Shown here in pieces: positions 61,001 through 64,000 of a stretch of 64,000 bases of DNA. The stretch is taken from NCBI GenBank assembly GCA_013398015.1, contig VZRR01012423.1, forward strand, positions 258,568-322,567. Direction: 5' to 3'. Below the pieces are notes generated by a model. That model had not been told where the DNA came from. It searched no databases and was given only the letters and a program-made list of their open reading frames with translations. Source of the stretch: Oreocharis arfaki (taxonomy: Eukaryota; Chordata; Aves; Passeriformes; Paramythiidae). Numbering within the stretch: the stretch's first letter is position 1; every line of letters begins with the position of its first letter. Position numbers and translations under genes: made by a program.

Positions 61001-63289
61001 ACTCTCTTAAGAAAATGAGGATCATATTTTGCATTTACAGTTGAGTGTCCAAAGTATTGCAATGTGAATGCCACCCTTAGGGAACATTAACTTTGAAAAA
61101 TCACCTTACCTTTCTGAAAGACTTTCACATTTCATACTTCCATAGCCTGAAATCTATTTCTTTTTTTATCAGATTCCAGAAGGGAGGAAAATACTCAACT
61201 TTGATTAACAGGGAAAGAAAATATTCCCATCTTACTTTCTGAGATTTTTTCCTTCAAAAAATAAGTGTGAAGTATATATCTAGTTCCATTCCTTGAAATG
61301 TTCATTTAGAAAGCCTTCCTAAGCCACTTCTACACTCCTTTACTGTCTTATTCTCGTAAAAGAATGGTACAGTGAGAAGAGAGCTAGCTTTATGTTGGGG
61401 CTTTGCTTTTGATACTACAAGTCACAAAAAAAATTATTTCATTCAGAGATAAGGCCACAGCAGCTGCATTGTCTTTGCAACTAAAAAAAAAAAAAGTCTG
61501 TGGCCAATTGAAGCCATCATCTTTACTCAGCTTCGTAACAGAAAGTTTTTTGGTTTTTTAAAATTTATTTCTTTCCTATTCTTTTAAATGATTGTATTTC
61601 TTCTCTGGCCAACTCCACTGACACTGTATCAGCACTGATGGAGCTGTTTGGAGGTAGGTGACACAACTGTCACTGTATCAATCTCACCATTAAGCTGTTA
61701 ATTCCACAGTAGCATTTGGAGTTGAATCAGACAGTTCCACTGACATTGCAAGCAGAACGTGTGAATGACACATCTATTGCTTTGGATGCGTCAGAGACAC
61801 TTTCATTTACAGAAACGACCCACTGACACTCTTGTTCTGCACACCAGGATTAGCCAGACTCTTCATGAAAATCAAAGGAAGCTGGTGTCAGTACAAACTC
61901 TACCTCCGTCAGCTTTCAGGTGTCCCAACTGTCCAGTCTAATTGCCCATCACAGCTAAACTTCCAGGGAACACTTTCACTGACATTCTGTGCCTTGATTT
62001 TATATCCCCACCGTCAACAATCTTATAAAGACAGGTTTGTTTGTGATTTATAATAAACAAGGTTGTAAGAAATCTAGACCATTTCTAATGATAGAATACT
62101 CTGGAAAGCACCCCACTTCCCTCCATATGGAATGAAGCACCCTGCTTATTCATTCTGTCAATTTTCTTCGGCACCAGCACCTATCCCAACTTTTTTTTTT
62201 TTTTTTAAAATTTAGACTTCATACATTTATAAATCTCATTGAATAAGGGTCAGGACTTGCTACTAGCAGATGTATTACCTTTTATATTCTCAGTATGGCT
62301 GTACTTGGGACAACAGAGTTTTGACCTACGTCAAGATATGACCGTAGTTAAAACTTAAAAGGAAATAATCAAGGACACAGCTGCTAGAATAAGAAGTCCC
62401 TAGATTCTTGGCACAAATTTAAACCTTATAATAGCATATTAAGACCTGATAACAAATGTTGGTGTGCACTTAAATGAGCTGCTTACATGTGGAGCTGCTG
62501 TTGTAAGAGGAAGGCATTAACAATGTAAGTAGACTATACAAATAGTGGAAACACAAAGGAACATTTGAGGTCATCAGCTCCTACAATTACGAGCTCACTT
62601 AAGTATCTGGAGATACAGGTTCACTATTAAACATGGTTTTGAACTCTGACTAAAGACATACTGCATTGGTCATGGATAATTTTACAGTTATAACAGAAAT
62701 TTGGATTAGATCTCGTTATTCTCAAAAGACATTCATAAAATGGGAAAATACGTAATTTTAAAATTTTAACTCTCTGTACATATATGAACTTTCCCTGTGT
62801 ATATGTATATAGAGGTTTTATATATATTCTTACACTGATATAGAGTGCACATATATATATATATACATATATACATACACAGACACATATAGTCTTACAC
62901 AATGCGTACTGACCAGCCAGCTTTTGCATGTAGCATCATTTTCAAAATGCATAGTTGACATCTCCAAAACTGGTTCTCCTTGCATTTGAAAGCTTTTTTT
63001 TTTCTTTACTACAGTTATTATTTTTATTAATCTCAGGAAATTAAAAAGAGACTGGAAATGCATAGGGTTTTACATTCATATTCACTGGAAGAATGAGTCA
63101 CGAGTTATTTCTGGCATGGTGCTTTTAAAATTAAGCTGTAGAACACTTGTACTTTACCATCATAAACAGATTTTACCATTTTGTATGACTTTAAAACAAT
63201 ATTCTGTGTGAGTGTGAACAAAGTCTCAACCATGGAGAGGATACAAAACCTATGGAGAAAGGAAATTACAGCATAATGGAAATGATGGC
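61001..63289. other. Unique AT-rich sequence with simple repeats
   Basis: No gene seen. Poly-A at 61482-61494, poly-T at 62190-62206 and the microsatellite at 62849-62885 are the only features. Confidence 0.45.
62849..62885. repeat. AT/GT microsatellite
   Basis: An ACATATATATATATATACAT-type run grading into ACATACACAGACACATATA. It explains the Tyr/Ile/Val-rich minus-strand frames here. Confidence 0.9.
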
Positions 63290-63313
63290 TGGGAGCCATA
63301 CCCCTCAGAGCTG

Positions 63314-63607
63314 TTAGCTCATCCAAACAGAAACGCCAGGCTGAGCTGATTTGGTCAGTGCTTTGGTCAGGATCCCTGAGGAAACCTCCAAGGTTGCTGA
63401 AGGAAGTGGTGGCAGCAACATTGTAGGCGGTATTCTCTGTTCTTGAGTCACCACTGTGTCAATAACCTGTGTGATGGGAGCCAGCAGAATTTCCTGGAAG
63501 AGCTGTGGGCATGACGTGAAACCACGGTCCCGAGTATCAGGAATTATTTCAAGACCACCATGAACTTCGTATGAGGACCAGAACTGGTGACCCTCGGTAC
63601 TGATCAC
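63314..63607 (-). other. Open frame of 97 codons, unrecognised
   Basis: A stop-free minus-strand frame in a locally GC-richer patch. The translation shows no known motif. The minus-strand sequence just upstream ends TGTGATCAG, which could be a weak splice acceptor. Chance or part of an old repeat is more likely than an exon. Confidence 0.2.
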
Positions 63608-63897
63608 ATTTCAGTATCAGCCTTTCTTACATAATCTCTCAAAATTATTCCAGTATTTCCTCCTCTTAGGGGCAGGAGAATAAAACTGGTAATGCCAGGA
63701 TGATGGACTACTGAAAAAGGTTTAAACCCCACTGAAAGAGACTTTTACTCAAATCCTGTCATTATCTTGAATAAGATTTGGATCACATCTAGAGCCCTTA
63801 GCACAGAAGGACTGTGACAGTGCTAATGTGTTTTTGAAGGAGCTCTTCCCTTTTCATGTCTTTCCCATTTGAGCAACACTGTCATTGCCTTTCAGCC

Positions 63898-64000
63898 ATG
63901 ATCACCAGCCATTACTCAGAGATGCTGTCAGGCCCCATCCTAGTCCCAGAGCAGCTCGACTCCAGATTGCCCTCCTGCCCAACCCCACTATGGTGTAGTG
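63898..64000 (+). other. Possible exon start running off the window
   Basis: A pyrimidine-rich stretch ending TCATTGCCTTTCAG (63882-63895) looks like a splice acceptor. It is followed two bases later by ATG (63898-63900) and a frame that stays open for the remaining 34 codons to the window end. Composition becomes GC-rich at the same point. I recognise no protein family, and 34 codons is too short to exclude chance. Confidence 0.25.

Noticed and set aside
1..64000. Prokaryotic features (operons, CRISPR arrays, riboswitches, origins)
   Set aside because: CR1, ERV LTRs and AT-rich non-coding DNA identify a vertebrate nuclear genome; no regularly spaced repeats or gene-dense regions occur.

Overview
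The window looks like bird (probably neoavian) nuclear DNA from a gene-poor intergenic desert or a very long intron. The evidence is the repeat content. There are several CR1 retrotransposon copies, two of them with the standard CR1 3' end. There are LTRs of avian endogenous retrovirus (ERV) type and a thin background of very old MIR-like and CR1-like remnants. Base composition is mostly AT-rich, interrupted by short GC-rich patches that largely coincide with LTRs. Nothing prokaryotic is present (no operons, CRISPR arrays or ribosome-binding sites). I found no protein-coding exon, tRNA or rRNA that I can defend. The longest open frames lie in LTRs, in a microsatellite or in unrecognised sequence. 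Family names come from memory of consensus sequences, not from a search.

Layout. At 381-3105 lies a gene-less ERV on the minus strand. It has a recognisable 3' LTR, a polypurine tract, an internal array of roughly 48-bp repeats, a candidate primer-binding site and a stub of the 5' LTR. A younger plus-strand LTR (1724-2448) has inserted into the array and is flanked by a 5-bp duplication. From 3.1 to 22.4 kb there is mostly unique sequence with a 46-bp-arm inverted repeat (4657-4823), a weak decayed-looking open frame (9544-10158) and a GAAA/GAGA microsatellite (12200-12350). From 22.4 to 25.3 kb there is an old CR1 tail, a solo LTR with a 6-bp duplication (22747-23280), a candidate LTR (24689-25048) and a MIR-like SINE. 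At 27.0-29.0 kb two CR1 copies lie head to tail; the second keeps reverse-transcriptase sequence but has lost the rest of ORF2.

From 29 to 48 kb there is AT-rich unique DNA with GC/CpG-rich patches at 35.2-35.5, 39.2-39.7 and 43.6-44.0 kb, and old CR1 pieces at 40.7, 46.3 and 47.1 kb. At 48.9-50.1 kb there is a second LTR, plus strand, related by its U5 sequence to the ERV at the left end. The remainder is mostly unique, with a minus-strand CR1 tail at 60.9 kb and an AT/GT microsatellite at 62.85 kb. At the extreme right end, a possible splice acceptor is followed by an open frame running off the window (63898-64000).

No set of genes works together here. The content is a record of transposon activity of different ages. 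The features most worth following up are the nested ERV with its internal minisatellite, the long inverted repeat at 4.7 kb and the possible exon at the right edge.
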